NCBI RefSeq assembly: GCF_000172795.2
Contig: NZ_CP020947.1
Coordinates: forward strand, 747,001-811,000
Direction: 5' to 3'
Length of the DNA stretch: 64,000 nucleotides
Source: Rhizobium sp. CIAT894
Lineage (GTDB): Bacteria; Pseudomonadota; Alphaproteobacteria; Rhizobiales; Rhizobiaceae
Position numbers and translations under genes: made by a program. Shown here piece by piece: positions 10,583 through 21,459 of the stretch; position 1 is the stretch's first letter; the number at the start of each line of letters is the position of its first letter. The notes under the pieces were generated by a model that made no database searches, was not told the DNA's origin, and was given only the letters and a program-made list of their open reading frames with translations.

Positions 10583-11494
10583 ATGGGCAAGCTCGGGTCC
10601 GGCCTCTACAATCGCCTCGTCATCACCATCCCTTATGCCTGGTTGCTGCTCTTCTTCCTGGCGCCGTTCTTCATCGTCTTCCGCATTTCGCTGTCGACGA
10701 CGGCGATCGCCATGCCGCCTTACGTGCCGGTCTTCTCGCTTGCCGACGGCTGGGCCGGGCTCTGGAGCAAGATCGGAGAGCTCTCCTTCGACAATTACAC
10801 CTACCTCACCGAGGACGCGCTCTATTTCAATGCTTATGTCTCGAGCGTGGTGATTGCCGGGATCTCCACCTTCCTCACCCTGCTGATCGCCTATCCGATC
10901 GCCTACGGCATGGCACAGGCGCCGCGCACCATTCGCCCGACGCTGGTGATGCTGGTCATCCTGCCGTTCTGGACGAGCTTTCTGATCCGGGTTTATTCCT
11001 GGATCGCCATCCTGAAGCCGGAAGGGCTGCTCAATCAGCTTCTCCAGTCGCTGCACATCATCGACAGCCCGCTGATCATCCTCAACACCACGACCGCCGT
11101 CTATATCGGCATCGTCTATTCCTACCTGCCCTTCATGGTGCTGCCGCTCTATTCGGCGCTCGAAAAGATGGACGGCACGCTGATCGAGGCGGCCCAGGAT
11201 CTCGGCTGCACGCCGATCCGGGCCTTCTGGCGCGTCACCTTTCCGTTGTCGATCCCCGGCGTGGTGGCCGGCTGCATGCTGGTCTTCATTCCTGCGGTCG
11301 GTGAATTCGTCATTCCCGACCTGCTCGGCGGTTCGCAGACGCTGATGATCGGCAAGACGCTCTGGAACGAGTTCAATGCCAACCGCGACTGGCCGGTTTC
11401 CTCGGCGGTCGCAACGATCCTGCTGATGATCCTGGTGATCCCGATCGTCTTCTTCCAGAACGCCCAGGCCAAAGCCGAAGAGCGGGAGAAATAA
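10583..11494 (+). CDS. potH: Polyamine ABC transporter, permease PotH
   Basis: An inner-membrane permease of 303 residues with about six transmembrane helices. The EAA loop is visible as EAAQDLGCTPIRAFWRVTFPLSIPG, which contacts the ATPase. It lies four bases after potG and three bases before potI, so translation is probably coupled. Confidence 0.94.
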   Translation: MGKLGSGLYNRLVITIPYAWLLLFFLAPFFIVFRISLSTTAIAMPPYVPVFSLADGWAGLWSKIGELSFDNYTYLTEDALYFNAYVSSVVIAGISTFLTLLIAYPIAYGMAQAPRTIRPTLVMLVILPFWTSFLIRVYSWIAILKPEGLLNQLLQSLHIIDSPLIILNTTTAVYIGIVYSYLPFMVLPLYSALEKMDGTLIEAAQDLGCTPIRAFWRVTFPLSIPGVVAGCMLVFIPAVGEFVIPDLLGGSQTLMIGKTLWNEFNANRDWPVSSAVATILLMILVIPIVFFQNAQAKAEEREK

Positions 11495-11497
11495 GCC

Positions 11498-12316
11498 ATG
11501 CTGAAATGGACCCGTTTCAACATCGTCTCCGTCACGCTCGGCTTTGCCTTCCTCTATCTGCCGATCGTCCTTCTGGTGATCTTCTCCTTCAACGAATCGA
11601 AGCTCGTCACCGTCTGGGGCGGCTTCTCCACCAAGTGGTATGTCTCGTTGCTCTCGAACCAGGGCCTGCTCGACGCCGCCTGGGTGACGATCCGCGTCGG
11701 CCTGCTGTCGGCGACGCTCGCCACCATCCTCGGCACGATGGCGGCGCTGACGCTGGTGCGCTACACGCGTTTTCGCGGCCGCATGCTGTTTTCCGGCATG
11801 ATCTACGCGCCGCTCGTCATGCCTGACGTCATCACCGGCCTGTCGCTGCTGCTGCTCTTCGTCGCGATCGGCTTCGACCGCGGTTTCTGGACGATCACGC
11901 TGGCCCATACGACGCTCACCATGTGCTTCGTCGCCGTCGTCGTCCAGTCGCGCCTGCTGAGCTTCGATCGGTCGATCGAGGAAGCGGCCCAGGATCTCGG
12001 CGCGCCGCCGGTGCGCACCTTTTTCGAGATCACCCTGCCGATCATCGCGCCTGCCGTGATCTCGGGCTGGATCCTTGCCTTCACCCTGTCGCTCGACGAT
12101 CTGGTGATCGCGAGTTTCACCTCGGGGCCGGGCGCCACCACGCTGCCGATGCGGATCTACAGCCAGGTCCGCCTCGGCGTGACACCCGAGATCAACGCGG
12201 TCTGCACGATCCTGATCGGCATCGTCACGGTCGGCGTCATCTGCGCCTCGATCGTCACCAAGCGCCGGGAAATCCAGCGCGAGCGGGACGAGCGTGCGGC
12301 CGCCGCCGTCGCTTAA
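11498..12316 (+). CDS. potI: Polyamine ABC transporter, permease PotI
   Basis: The second permease subunit, 272 residues, with about six helices and the EAA-type loop EEAAQDLGAPPVRTFFEITL. It ends the potFGHI operon. Only seven bases separate its stop from the stop of the convergent AsmA-like gene, and no terminator hairpin is visible there. Confidence 0.94.
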   Translation: MLKWTRFNIVSVTLGFAFLYLPIVLLVIFSFNESKLVTVWGGFSTKWYVSLLSNQGLLDAAWVTIRVGLLSATLATILGTMAALTLVRYTRFRGRMLFSGMIYAPLVMPDVITGLSLLLLFVAIGFDRGFWTITLAHTTLTMCFVAVVVQSRLLSFDRSIEEAAQDLGAPPVRTFFEITLPIIAPAVISGWILAFTLSLDDLVIASFTSGPGATTLPMRIYSQVRLGVTPEINAVCTILIGIVTVGVICASIVTKRREIQRERDERAAAAVA

Positions 12317-12323
12317 ACCAACT

Positions 12324-14216
12324 CTATTGCGCGTGGGGCGTATTGCCGAACAGCGGAACCGGCGAGATTACCGGGTTCGGCCATGAGCCGCCGATGAAGA
12401 ACGGCAGAAGCGGCAGCTCGGCGGCCCTGGCCGGATCGGTTGCCTCGAGCGATCCCGAAAGCGCCAGCCCGTTCGACTGATAGGTGATGACGCCGGAAAG
12501 TGTCAGTGTTTCCGAAGGACCGGCGATACGGACATCGTGCATCTCGGCGGAGCCGTTGGCGAAATCGGCCTGGAGGTTGAGCTGGTTGAAAGCGAAGGCG
12601 CCGCCGGCTGCCGCGCTCAGCGGAAAGAACGGTTTTCCGGCTGCCTGCGTCCTCAATGCCGCGGTATCGACGCCGGGGATCGTGCCGTCCCTTGTCCAGA
12701 AGTGCAGCCGGCCGGTGACGTCGGCAAGGCCGGTCGTCCAGATCGCCTTCGGCGACTGCAGGTCGAGGTCGAGCGATCCGGTCGCCAGCGGCAGCGGTCC
12801 CTTCAGCCGCAGGCGCTCGGCAAGGGCTGCGAAATCGGCATCGCGGATCGACAGTTGCAGCTTGCCGCCGCCGTCGAAATCGCGCTGGGTCGCTTCCAGA
12901 TGCGCGGTCATCTCGCCGCCCTCGAAGCGGCTGTCGCCAATATCGAATTTCGCTTCGCCGCCGGCAACGATCACGCTGGCGCCGACGTCGGAAAGTGCGA
13001 AGAGACCCATCTGCGCGCGCCGCGCCGAAAGTCTGACATCGACATCGAGCACCTGCAGCGGCCCGTTGATGCCGGCCGAGATTTCCTCCGCCTCGCCGAC
13101 GGCCAGCCTGAGCGCGAAGGCGTCGAGGAACGGCTTGAGGTTCATCTCGTCGAAGGCGAGCGTGCCGCCGATCTTCGGTCGTTTGCCGGGCTGGGTGAAA
13201 AGGTCCATCACCCCGGTGGCACTCGCCTCGTTCAGCGACAGGCTGAGATTGTTGAAGCGCAGCCCATTGCCCGACGACATGATGTCGGATTCCAGCGAGG
13301 CGCTCTTCAGCGTTCCGATGCCGGGGATCGATTTGCCCGACCATTTGAGAAGTGCGGGCATATCGGGAATGCTGGCGCTGATATTGCCGGAAAGGGCCGA
13401 AAGGTTGGCAATGCTGGCAATCCCCTGGAAGCGCGCCGTCAGAAGGTTCGATGTCAGCGACGTCCGTGTTTCGGCATTTTTGCCGGCAAAGACGAGCAGC
13501 GGCTGGCGCGAGGCGAAATCGACCTTCAGGTCCTCGCCGTTGATGCGGGCGATGATCACAGCCGAGATCGCGCCGGACAGTCGCGGCCAGGCGATATCGG
13601 CGGTAACGCTGTCGAAATGATAGGCCTTGGCGGTCTTGACGTCGGTCACCGTGAGCGCGCCGTCTTCGACCGTCACCGCGCCGATCTCGGCATCGAGATC
13701 GGGATCGAGCACCTCGGCGCCGTTTTCGGTGCGTACGCCGCTGATCGCGCGCGCGAGCAGGCCGGCATAACTCCAGTCAATCAGCCCCTTCTCGTCGCGC
13801 GTCAGGGCCAGATTGGGGCGCACCAGGTGGAATTCGTGGAAGCTGGTGCGGCCTCTCAACGCATCGATGAGGCTGAAATCGGCCGACAGGCTTTCGATGC
13901 TGCCGAGCAGCTTGTCGCCGCTTTCGCGCGGCTGGCGGATGGTGACCTGGTTCAGCGTGATGCGCGGCGTCGGCCAGAATTCCAGCACCGGGCTGCCCTT
14001 GATCTCGGCATGATAGCCCGTCCATTTCGACAGCGCGTCCTCGATGCCCGAGCGCACGAAACCGGTCGAAATGAGATAGGGCGCAGCGACCCTCAGCGCC
14101 ACGAAAAGCCCAAGCGCAATCAGCAGAAAGACAGTCGACAGACGGGCGAAGGCCGGAAGCCAGCGCGAAACGGGTCCGATCTTCCTGCGCCACCTGCGAT
14201 GTCTTGACGTGCTCAT
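12324..14216 (-). CDS. AsmA-like membrane-anchored protein
   Basis: About 630 residues. One N-terminal membrane helix (about residues 20-42) precedes a long periplasmic region rich in beta-strand repeats with the late SGxLD/LxxG pattern of the AsmA family. AsmA relatives span the periplasm and affect outer-membrane lipid or LPS assembly. The start is uncertain: ATG 14216 has GGAG only three bases away, and an in-frame TTG lies five codons upstream. It converges on the pot operon and is divergent from the acetoacetyl-CoA synthetase gene. The exact role is unknown. Confidence 0.8.
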   Translation of the reverse strand: MSTSRHRRWRRKIGPVSRWLPAFARLSTVFLLIALGLFVALRVAAPYLISTGFVRSGIEDALSKWTGYHAEIKGSPVLEFWPTPRITLNQVTIRQPRESGDKLLGSIESLSADFSLIDALRGRTSFHEFHLVRPNLALTRDEKGLIDWSYAGLLARAISGVRTENGAEVLDPDLDAEIGAVTVEDGALTVTDVKTAKAYHFDSVTADIAWPRLSGAISAVIIARINGEDLKVDFASRQPLLVFAGKNAETRTSLTSNLLTARFQGIASIANLSALSGNISASIPDMPALLKWSGKSIPGIGTLKSASLESDIMSSGNGLRFNNLSLSLNEASATGVMDLFTQPGKRPKIGGTLAFDEMNLKPFLDAFALRLAVGEAEEISAGINGPLQVLDVDVRLSARRAQMGLFALSDVGASVIVAGGEAKFDIGDSRFEGGEMTAHLEATQRDFDGGGKLQLSIRDADFAALAERLRLKGPLPLATGSLDLDLQSPKAIWTTGLADVTGRLHFWTRDGTIPGVDTAALRTQAAGKPFFPLSAAAGGAFAFNQLNLQADFANGSAEMHDVRIAGPSETLTLSGVITYQSNGLALSGSLEATDPARAAELPLLPFFIGGSWPNPVISPVPLFGNTPHAQ

Positions 14217-14303
14217 GATCTCCGCCGGCAATTCAGCCGGTCATCCCTTTATGCGCTGGTTCGCGGATATAGGAAATATCAGGCATATGCAAATCCCCTG
14301 CGA

Positions 14304-14330
14304 GGCGCCGCGCGTCTTTTCAGATGCGGG
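14304..14330. repeat. Partial copy of a rhizobial palindromic repeat
   Basis: The sequence GGCGCCGCGCGTCTTTTCAG followed by ATGCGG matches, with decay, the better copy at 16471-16503. I recall this element as common between genes in R. leguminosarum and R. etli. Confidence 0.55.
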
Positions 14331-14390
14331 TTCCACACTTTATAATGCAATGCAGCATGATATAAGAACGGCATTGGGGAGGAGGATTGA

Positions 14391-16343
<1,953 letters not shown>

Positions 16344-16394
16344 TCGCCGATCGGACGTTACAAGCTTTTATCACTGATCCATGCACTGTCATGG

Positions 16395-16417
16395 AAACCT
16401 TTCGTTAAGAAAGGTTT
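16395..16417. repeat. Inverted repeat behind acsA2
   Basis: AAACCTTTC, five bases, then GAAAGGTTT form a perfect 9-bp stem 51 bases after the acsA2 stop. It has no G+C-rich core or T-run, so its role in transcript ending is uncertain. Confidence 0.45.
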
Positions 16418-16470
16418 GTCAAATCTAAAAGCCAACTTGGGGGCCGTATATGAACGAGGCGGCCTGGAGC

Positions 16471-16503
16471 CCTACAGCGCCGCGCGTCTTTTCAGACGCG
16501 CAA
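16471..16503. repeat. Copy of a dispersed rhizobial palindromic repeat
   Basis: CTACAGCGCCGCGCGTCTTT followed by TCAGACGCGC includes the inverted core GCGCGTCT / AGACGCGC. It is a fuller copy of the element at 14304. The right flank normally expected (GACGCTGTAG) is missing, so this copy is truncated. Confidence 0.6.
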
Positions 16504-16565
16504 TTATGCAGGAGGGCTTTCGATGATGGTGATCGACTGAGCTCTTGTTGAACAGCACCAAATTC

Positions 16566-16592
16566 AAGGCAGCTTCGGCTGCCTTTTCTTTG
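16566..16592 (+). terminator. Terminator between acsA2 and cbrA
   Basis: AAGGCAGC, a TTCG tetraloop and GCTGCCTT are followed by TTCTTT. It lies between converging genes and best fits + strand transcription. Confidence 0.7.
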
Positions 16593-16596
16593 TGGC

Positions 16597-19500
16597 TCAG
16601 CCGGCCAGCACCCGCTGTGACGGGAAGGTGATCTCGACGAGCGTGCCCTCGTTCGGCGCCGAATTGATCGAGAAGACCGCCCGGTTGGCATCGACCATCG
16701 CCTTGGTCAGCGGCAGGCCGAGCCCGGTGCCGTCGCCGCGATGGCGCGATTGGGTCGAGGAGACCTGCCGGAATGGCTTCATCGCCTGGTCGAGCTCGCT
16801 GCGCGTCATGCCGATGCCGGTATCGCGGACCCTCAGCACCACGCTGCCATTCGCCTCATAGGAGGTGGAAACGACGATCTGTCCGCCCGACGGGGTGAAA
16901 CGGATGGCGTTCGACAGGATGTTGAGGGCGATCTGCTTGATCGAGCGCAGATCCGCCACGACCTCCGGCACCGCCTGCGACAGCGCCGTGCGAATGATGA
17001 CGCGCTGGCCGTTCGCCTGCGGCTGCACCAGCGCCACGGCCTCGGAGACTGCCTCGTTGAGGCCGACGGCGGCAAAATCGAGATCCATCTCGCCCGCCTC
17101 GATCTTCGAAATGTCGAGCAGGTCGTTGACGATGTCGAGGACATGTCGGCCGGAGCGGCCGATATCGTTGGCATATTCGATATAGCGGGGATGACCGATC
17201 GGACCGAAGCGTTCGCCGGCCATCATGTCGGAAAAGCCGATGATGGCGTTGAGCGGCGTGCGGATCTCATGGCTGACACGGGCGAGGAAATCGGTCTTGT
17301 GGGCGTTGGCGGTTTCGGCCGCACCCTTGGCGTTGCGCAACTCGTCCTCGGTGCGCTTCCATTGGGTGATATCGCGGATGACGGCGCAATAGCCGTTGGA
17401 GGAAGTGAGCTGACCCATCGTCATGAACAGCGGCACGAAGCCGCCGGCGGCCTCGCGGCCGATCACTTCGCGCCCGTCGTTCAGCACGCTGGCCACGCCA
17501 TGGCCGGCAAGGCCATGGAGATAGTCGAGCACGGCCTTCTGGCTCTCATGGGCAAACAGCATGACGAAGGGTTTGCCGCGCGTCTCCTGCTCGTCGTAAT
17601 TGAAAAGCGCGCTCGCCGACCGGTTCATCGAGCGAATGTCGCCCTCCGTGCCGATGACGACGACGCCGTCGGTCGCCGTTTCCAGGATCGAGCGCAGTTC
17701 CTCCACCTCGACCTGCAGCTTGGCGACCTTCTCGACCATCCGCTCCGGACGCGCTTCGGCCCGGCTTTCAGAGCGGCTTGTCTCGCTTCGGCTATCAACC
17801 TTGCCTTCCACCGGCATCAGCGCCAGCATCAAGGCGTTGGCGTCTTCCCAGCGCACCGATTGCAGCCGCGCCGTCACCGGCACCAGGCTGTCGTCGGCCT
17901 TGACCAGCATCATCGTGCCGGAGCCGGCGGCCTTTTCCTCGAGTTCGCGGCGCTGCAGCAGCGCTTCGATGCCGCCCACCTCACGCAATGCGTCGAGCGA
18001 GGTATAGCCGGTCAGCCGCATGAATTCCGGATTGGCATGGAGCAACGCATCGCCGACATGGATCAGCACCGCGACAGGCAATTGGTCGACCGTTCCCACC
18101 GAAAGCCCGTCGGTCATCTTGACGCGCGGCGGAATGAAGCTGGTGAGAACGTCGATCTGGCTGACCGTCTCCTCCAGCCCTTCGGTCGCCTCGTCCTCGG
18201 TTGCGACATCAGGCTCGCCGTCGCTGACGTCGTCGCGCTGGGCATCCGCCGCATTCTCGAAGATCGCTTCCTGCGGCGCGATCTTTTCGCGCGAAGCCAG
18301 ATCGGCCTCGTCGGCAATGGGTGTTTCGGCCTCGACTTCTGCGGGGCCGGAAGCCTCTTCGAAGCTGGCGGTTTCCGCGCCGGCAGGTTCCGCCGGCGCC
18401 GTGGCGGCGGGTTCTATCGGTGTCGGCGCGGCAGGTTCGTCCTTGCTGGCGCCGAAGGCCTCGAGCCGCCTGGCGATTTCGCGGAAATTGGCCTGCTCGG
18501 CGGCCGTCAGTGCGCCGCCGCTGTTGTGCAGCTGAACGATCTTGTCGGAGAAGCGGCGATTGGGCGTTTCCGAAATGCGCAGCGCCGGCGGCTCGTTCGA
18601 CGGTTCCGCTGCCGGCTCGGCGGCGGAAACATCACGGGCATCGGCACTCTCTTCAGCGTCTTCCAAAGCGCTTTCCCGGAAAGGCGGCTCGCCGGACGCC
18701 TGCTCGATGGCCGCCTGCTCGGCGACACTCTCTTCGGTCTCCGTCTGCGGCTCGGTCGCCGCAAGCGTCTCGTCCTCGGTCTCTTGCGTCAGCGCAGATT
18801 CGATCGCGGCCTCGTCATGCGTTGCCGGCACTTCGAATACCGTCTCGGCAATGATCTCGGCAGGCGGGCCAAGGCTTTCCGCATCATGGCCGACGCCATC
18901 CGGGCCGAATGTCAGGCCGAGCGCCAGCGGATCTTCCTGCGCATCGGAAAGCCGGACGACGCCGAAGCCGCGGAAACCGTCGAAATCGCGATTGCGGGTA
19001 TAGGTCGGCAGCGCCGCCAGATCGACCGGAACGACGAGGCTGGTGCCTTCGACCGGCCAGAGGATCGTTTTACCCGACCATGTGTCCCGGCGGGCGAGCG
19101 CCTCGGCAAGCTTGCCGTCGGGATCGAGGTTGAAGAGGGCGGCAATATCGCCGAAGGCCGAGCCGATAATGTCGGAGGCATGCGGACCGACGGCCTCGGC
19201 AAATTCGTGGCTGACCTCGTTGAAGCGGCCCTCGGCATCGATCTTCCAGACGAAGCGCGTGGCGCGGCTGTTCGGCCTGAAGACGAAGCCGGGCTCGGCC
19301 GCCAGCTCAGGGGCAGGAGGCACCTCGGGAACATCAGGCGCCGCGGCGGCGCGCTCTTCTGCGATCGCTGCCGGCGTTGCTTCGATGTGGGGTTCGCCGG
19401 TTTCGGCAGGCGGTTCCGCCGCCGCCGTTTCCACCGTCTCGGTGACGGAGGTCGGCTCGCCCTCGATGATCGCGGCAGGCGCGTCGGTCTCATCCGCGCC

Positions 19501-20493
19501 GCTGTCGATCACGCTGTCGTTGTTCTCAGGCTCCGCATGCCCGGCGAGACCGGTCGCGTCCACCGCCTCGTCAGCGGATGCAGCTGGCGTCTCCGCCGGC
19601 TGTTCATTTTCGCCTGTGATGTCCTCGAGCGTTTCCTCGACCTCCTCGATCCCCGACACAGCCTCGATGATCTCGGTGAAGCCTGCGGCGGCAGCGGGCT
19701 CGGCGCGGAGCTGTTCGGCCGGCGGCACGCTGTCTTCCGGCGCATCGACGAAGTCGAGCGTGGGCGCATCGATCGGGCCGGGCGCGGGCGCATCGATCAC
19801 GGGCGTATCGGTCGCGTCGAGGTGGCCGATCGCGGTCTCCACTGCAAAGAGCAGATTGAGCGCCGGTTCGTCGCTGAGCTTGCCGACGGCTGCCGGAAGA
19901 TTGCCTCTGCCGGTGGCCACGGGGCGCTTGACCAGCCGGTCGGGATGGGCGCCGGCAAGATTGATCAAGGTCTTTGCGGTCTGTTCGGAGATCCCGAGCG
20001 AGGCAAAGCCCGGCGAGGCGGCGATGACTTCGCCATTGGCGCCGATGACCGCCATATGCGTATCGGGATCATCGAGCCCCTGCAGCATCTGGGCCGCCGA
20101 AGCGCCGGCGGCGAGCGGCTTTGCCGAGACCGGCACCGAAAACAGGATGGCCTTTTCGCCCTGGGAGAGACGGATCAGTTCGGCCGCCGCCTGCACCTGC
20201 ACGCGCTGAAAGCCCTTGGCGACGCGGATCATCAGGCTTCTGTAGTCACCGATATCGCTCAGCTGGCGTGCTGCCGTTTCCAGCTGGCGGAAGGTGATGT
20301 CGGTGCGGTCGGCGCCCTGATCGAGCAGGTCATAGACGGCCGAATGGCCGAAAAGCTCGGCGCCCGCGCCGTTCGCCCAGAGCAGGCGGGAAAGGTCGGA
20401 TGAAAACAGCACCATCGCCTCGCCGCGTGAAAAGCGTTCCCGCACCCGTGCATGCACGGCGATATCGATGAACGGATATTGGACTGCGGGCAT
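16597..20493 (-). CDS. cbrA: CbrA-like PAS sensor histidine kinase
   Basis: A protein of 1298 residues without obvious membrane helices. An N-terminal PAS-like segment is followed by a long acidic Ala/Glu/Pro-rich region (roughly 220-760, interrupted by another PAS-like block near 410-510), two PAS domains (about 820-900 and 940-1050), a HisKA domain with SHEIRTPLNAIIGFS (His about 1075) and a HATPase domain with NILSNAIRF, DTGIGM and GDGTGLGL. There is no receiver domain. In S. meliloti, CbrA acts in the DivK-CtrA cell-cycle pathway and affects surface polysaccharide and symbiosis. The assignment rests on architecture plus the neighbours acsA2 and phasin. AAGG lies seven bases before the ATG. 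Confidence 0.88.
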   Translation of the reverse strand: MPAVQYPFIDIAVHARVRERFSRGEAMVLFSSDLSRLLWANGAGAELFGHSAVYDLLDQGADRTDITFRQLETAARQLSDIGDYRSLMIRVAKGFQRVQVQAAAELIRLSQGEKAILFSVPVSAKPLAAGASAAQMLQGLDDPDTHMAVIGANGEVIAASPGFASLGISEQTAKTLINLAGAHPDRLVKRPVATGRGNLPAAVGKLSDEPALNLLFAVETAIGHLDATDTPVIDAPAPGPIDAPTLDFVDAPEDSVPPAEQLRAEPAAAAGFTEIIEAVSGIEEVEETLEDITGENEQPAETPAASADEAVDATGLAGHAEPENNDSVIDSGADETDAPAAIIEGEPTSVTETVETAAAEPPAETGEPHIEATPAAIAEERAAAAPDVPEVPPAPELAAEPGFVFRPNSRATRFVWKIDAEGRFNEVSHEFAEAVGPHASDIIGSAFGDIAALFNLDPDGKLAEALARRDTWSGKTILWPVEGTSLVVPVDLAALPTYTRNRDFDGFRGFGVVRLSDAQEDPLALGLTFGPDGVGHDAESLGPPAEIIAETVFEVPATHDEAAIESALTQETEDETLAATEPQTETEESVAEQAAIEQASGEPPFRESALEDAEESADARDVSAAEPAAEPSNEPPALRISETPNRRFSDKIVQLHNSGGALTAAEQANFREIARRLEAFGASKDEPAAPTPIEPAATAPAEPAGAETASFEEASGPAEVEAETPIADEADLASREKIAPQEAIFENAADAQRDDVSDGEPDVATEDEATEGLEETVSQIDVLTSFIPPRVKMTDGLSVGTVDQLPVAVLIHVGDALLHANPEFMRLTGYTSLDALREVGGIEALLQRRELEEKAAGSGTMMLVKADDSLVPVTARLQSVRWEDANALMLALMPVEGKVDSRSETSRSESRAEARPERMVEKVAKLQVEVEELRSILETATDGVVVIGTEGDIRSMNRSASALFNYDEQETRGKPFVMLFAHESQKAVLDYLHGLAGHGVASVLNDGREVIGREAAGGFVPLFMTMGQLTSSNGYCAVIRDITQWKRTEDELRNAKGAAETANAHKTDFLARVSHEIRTPLNAIIGFSDMMAGERFGPIGHPRYIEYANDIGRSGRHVLDIVNDLLDISKIEAGEMDLDFAAVGLNEAVSEAVALVQPQANGQRVIIRTALSQAVPEVVADLRSIKQIALNILSNAIRFTPSGGQIVVSTSYEANGSVVLRVRDTGIGMTRSELDQAMKPFRQVSSTQSRHRGDGTGLGLPLTKAMVDANRAVFSINSAPNEGTLVEITFPSQRVLAG

Positions 20494-20601
20494 GATCGAA
20501 CCTTGTCGCTGTCGGCCTTCTTAAATTAACGGCTTATTAATAACTGCGGGGCGCATGCGGGTCTAGAAGAGCAGGGTGTTTTCGGCCGGCAAGGTTAACG
20601 T

Positions 20602-20637
20602 ATTGTGCGTCGCACAATAATTGTTGCAATGCACAAT
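20602..20637. promoter_or_regulatory. Candidate phasin operator (TGC/GCA palindromes)
   Basis: ATTGTGCG-T-CGCACAAT (20602-20618) is a perfect 8-bp inverted repeat; an imperfect second dyad, ATTGTTGCAATGCACAAT (20620-20637), follows. PhaR/AniA-type repressors of phasin genes bind TGC...GCA motifs, so this is a plausible binding site. It lies 71-106 bases upstream of the phasin start. Confidence 0.5.
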
Positions 20638-20707
20638 GAAATGTCCTATATAAGCTGCATCCCAACTATTGCAGGCAGTGACTGCCTCAGCCCAAAGGAT
20701 GCGACCC

Positions 20708-21157
20708 ATGGCTACCATAAAGACCGATGACGTTTTTTCAATCGCTTCTTTCGACCCGTCCAAGTTCGCGGAATCCTTCCGTGATTTCGCCGAAAAGGGC
20801 GCTCAGCAGTCGAAAGACGCTTATGCCAAGCTGAAGACCGCCGGCGAAGAAGCCGGCAAGACCCTCGAAGCCACCGTCCAGACGGCACAGGCCGGCAGCG
20901 TCGAGCTCGGCCTGAAGGCAATCGACGTCCTGCGCGTCAATGCCGAAAGCTCGCTCTCGCACCTGGAAGCGCTGCTCGGCGTCAAGTCGCCGGCTGAATT
21001 CTTCGAGCTGCAGACCTCTTTCCTGCGCAAGCAGGCCGAACTCGCCGTCGAGCAGGCCAAATCGATCCAGGAAACCACCAAGCAGGTTGCCGAGAAGCTG
21101 GCAAAGCCCTCCAAGGACGCCGCCGAAAAGGCCATGGCTTCCTTCAAGAAGGCCTGA
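20708..21157 (+). CDS. phaP: Phasin (polyhydroxybutyrate granule-associated protein)
   Basis: A protein of 149 residues, almost wholly helical, rich in Ala/Lys/Glu, with the Phasin_2 pattern (SFRDFAEKGAQQSKDAYAKLK...) and a Lys/Ala-rich tail ending FKKA. Phasins coat PHB granules and control their size and number. The start at ATG 20708 has AAGGA eight bases upstream; a 13-residue upstream extension is rejected. A good terminator follows. A TGC/GCA palindrome upstream suggests control by a PhaR/AniA-like repressor responding to PHB. Confidence 0.93.
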   Translation: MATIKTDDVFSIASFDPSKFAESFRDFAEKGAQQSKDAYAKLKTAGEEAGKTLEATVQTAQAGSVELGLKAIDVLRVNAESSLSHLEALLGVKSPAEFFELQTSFLRKQAELAVEQAKSIQETTKQVAEKLAKPSKDAAEKAMASFKKA

Positions 21158-21180
21158 TCGGTCTTACCCTTCAGTGACAA

Positions 21181-21210
21181 AAGGCTGGACCTCGCGTCCA
21201 GCCTTTTTGT
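21181..21210 (+). terminator. Terminator of the phasin gene
   Basis: GGCTGGAC, loop CTCGC and GTCCAGCC are followed by TTTTTGTA, 26 bases after the phasin stop. Confidence 0.88.
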
Positions 21211-21286
21211 ATATTGACGAGGAATGGGGCTTGAATTCATCGCCAAGTCCTCGTATGTGACCCCCGTCGCGCCAAGCGTGACATAT

Positions 21287-21363
21287 GCGGTTGTAGCTCA
21301 GTTGGTTAGAGCGCAGGTTTGTGGCACCTGAGGTCGGAGGTTCGAGACCCCCCAACCGTACCA
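21287..21363 (+). tRNA. tRNA-His (GUG)
   Basis: A 77-base cloverleaf with encoded CCA. The anticodon GTG at 21321-21323 sits in loop TTGTGGC between CAGGT and ACCTG, and the T arm contains TTCGAGA. The acceptor stem pairs GCGGTTG with CAACCGT (a G1-U72 pair). The discriminator is A73 and no G-1 is encoded in a pairing position. This is the unusual alphaproteobacterial form of tRNA-His. Confidence 0.97.
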
Positions 21364-21459
21364 TTCTCTCCACACGATCAGAATGAAAACCTGGTTCCTA
21401 TCGTTTCGATGGAACCCATGCCATCTCGCGCCGTTCTCCAGGTTAACGGGAGAATATGC

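Noticed and set aside
12537..14207. 556-codon plus-strand frame opposite the AsmA-like gene
   Set aside because: Low-complexity shadow; the minus-strand product has a membrane anchor and AsmA-like repeats.
16741..20403. 1220-codon open frame opposite cbrA
   Set aside because: It is antisense to a clear histidine kinase; Arg/Asp/Gly-rich shadow composition from high third-position G+C and no domain.
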